Part shown: piece by piece, positions 5,455-5,483 of the stretch
Layout: each line of letters begins with the position of its first letter
Position numbering within the stretch: the stretch's first letter is position 1
NCBI GenBank assembly: GCA_910587905.1
Contig: CAJUOF010000201.1
Span: forward strand, 1-5,483
Reading direction: 5' to 3'
Source: an uncultured Lachnospiraceae bacterium
GTDB lineage: Bacteria > Bacillota_A > Clostridia > Lachnospirales > Lachnospiraceae
DNA: 5,483 bases
The notes under the pieces: generated by a model
Database searches by the model: none
What the model was told of the DNA's origin: nothing
What the model saw: only the letters and a program-made list of their open reading frames with translations
Translations under genes and position numbers: made by a program

Positions 5455-5483
5455 AGATCGGAAGAGCGTCGTGTAGGGAAAGA
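5455..5483. other. Illumina TruSeq adapter left at the contig end
   Basis: The last 29 bases begin AGATCGGAAGAGCGTCGTGT and match the start of the standard Illumina adapter to the final base. This is not genomic sequence. The true genomic sequence ends at or just before 5454. Confidence 0.96.

Overview
The window looks like a contig end from a Gram-positive anaerobe of the Clostridia/Lachnospiraceae type. The grounds are strong AGGAGG ribosome binding sites, use of GTG and probably TTG starts, lipoprotein signal peptides rich in Lys/Arg, moderate GC in the genes and a very AT-rich promoter region. The species cannot be named from this sequence. Every gene found is on the minus strand, so the map reads from right to left.

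Right to left: (1) 5455-5483 is Illumina adapter, not genome. (2) 5253-5454 holds a decayed fragment of a macro-domain (YmdB-like) gene. (3) 4992-5240 is the control region: a TTGACA / 17 bp / TAAGAT promoter, a LacI-family-type palindrome over the predicted start point, and two more copies of the same palindrome in tandem about 110 bp downstream. (4) 3697-4991 is a branched-chain-amino-acid-type ABC substrate-binding lipoprotein (SBP1). (5) 3451-3684 is a 206-bp MITE-like element with 16-bp terminal inverted repeats, flanked by perfect 14-bp direct repeats. (6) 2137-3431 is a paralogous substrate-binding lipoprotein (SBP2) whose signal peptide and mature domain are in different frames. (7) 1133-2110 is a D-2-hydroxyacid dehydrogenase. 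(8) 242-1111 is the permease livH. (9) 1-245 is the start of the permease livM, cut by the window edge.

This reads as one operon for uptake of a small carboxylate or amino acid (HAAT/Liv family). Two alternative lipoprotein receptors feed one LivH-LivM channel, and an NAD-type 2-hydroxyacid/2-oxoacid dehydrogenase sits between receptors and channel. The ATPase genes (livG, livF) would be expected beyond the left edge. The operators suggest repression by a LacI/GalR-type regulator or CcpA; no regulator gene is in the window.

The most unusual feature is that both receptor genes are one A short in an A7 tract near their 5' ends. Adding one A to each gives two 431-residue lipoproteins with good ribosome binding sites. 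This may be a sequence error, slippage-based expression or real mutation. The SBP2 tract contains the dnaX-type A_AAA_AAG heptamer with GGAGG 10 nt upstream.
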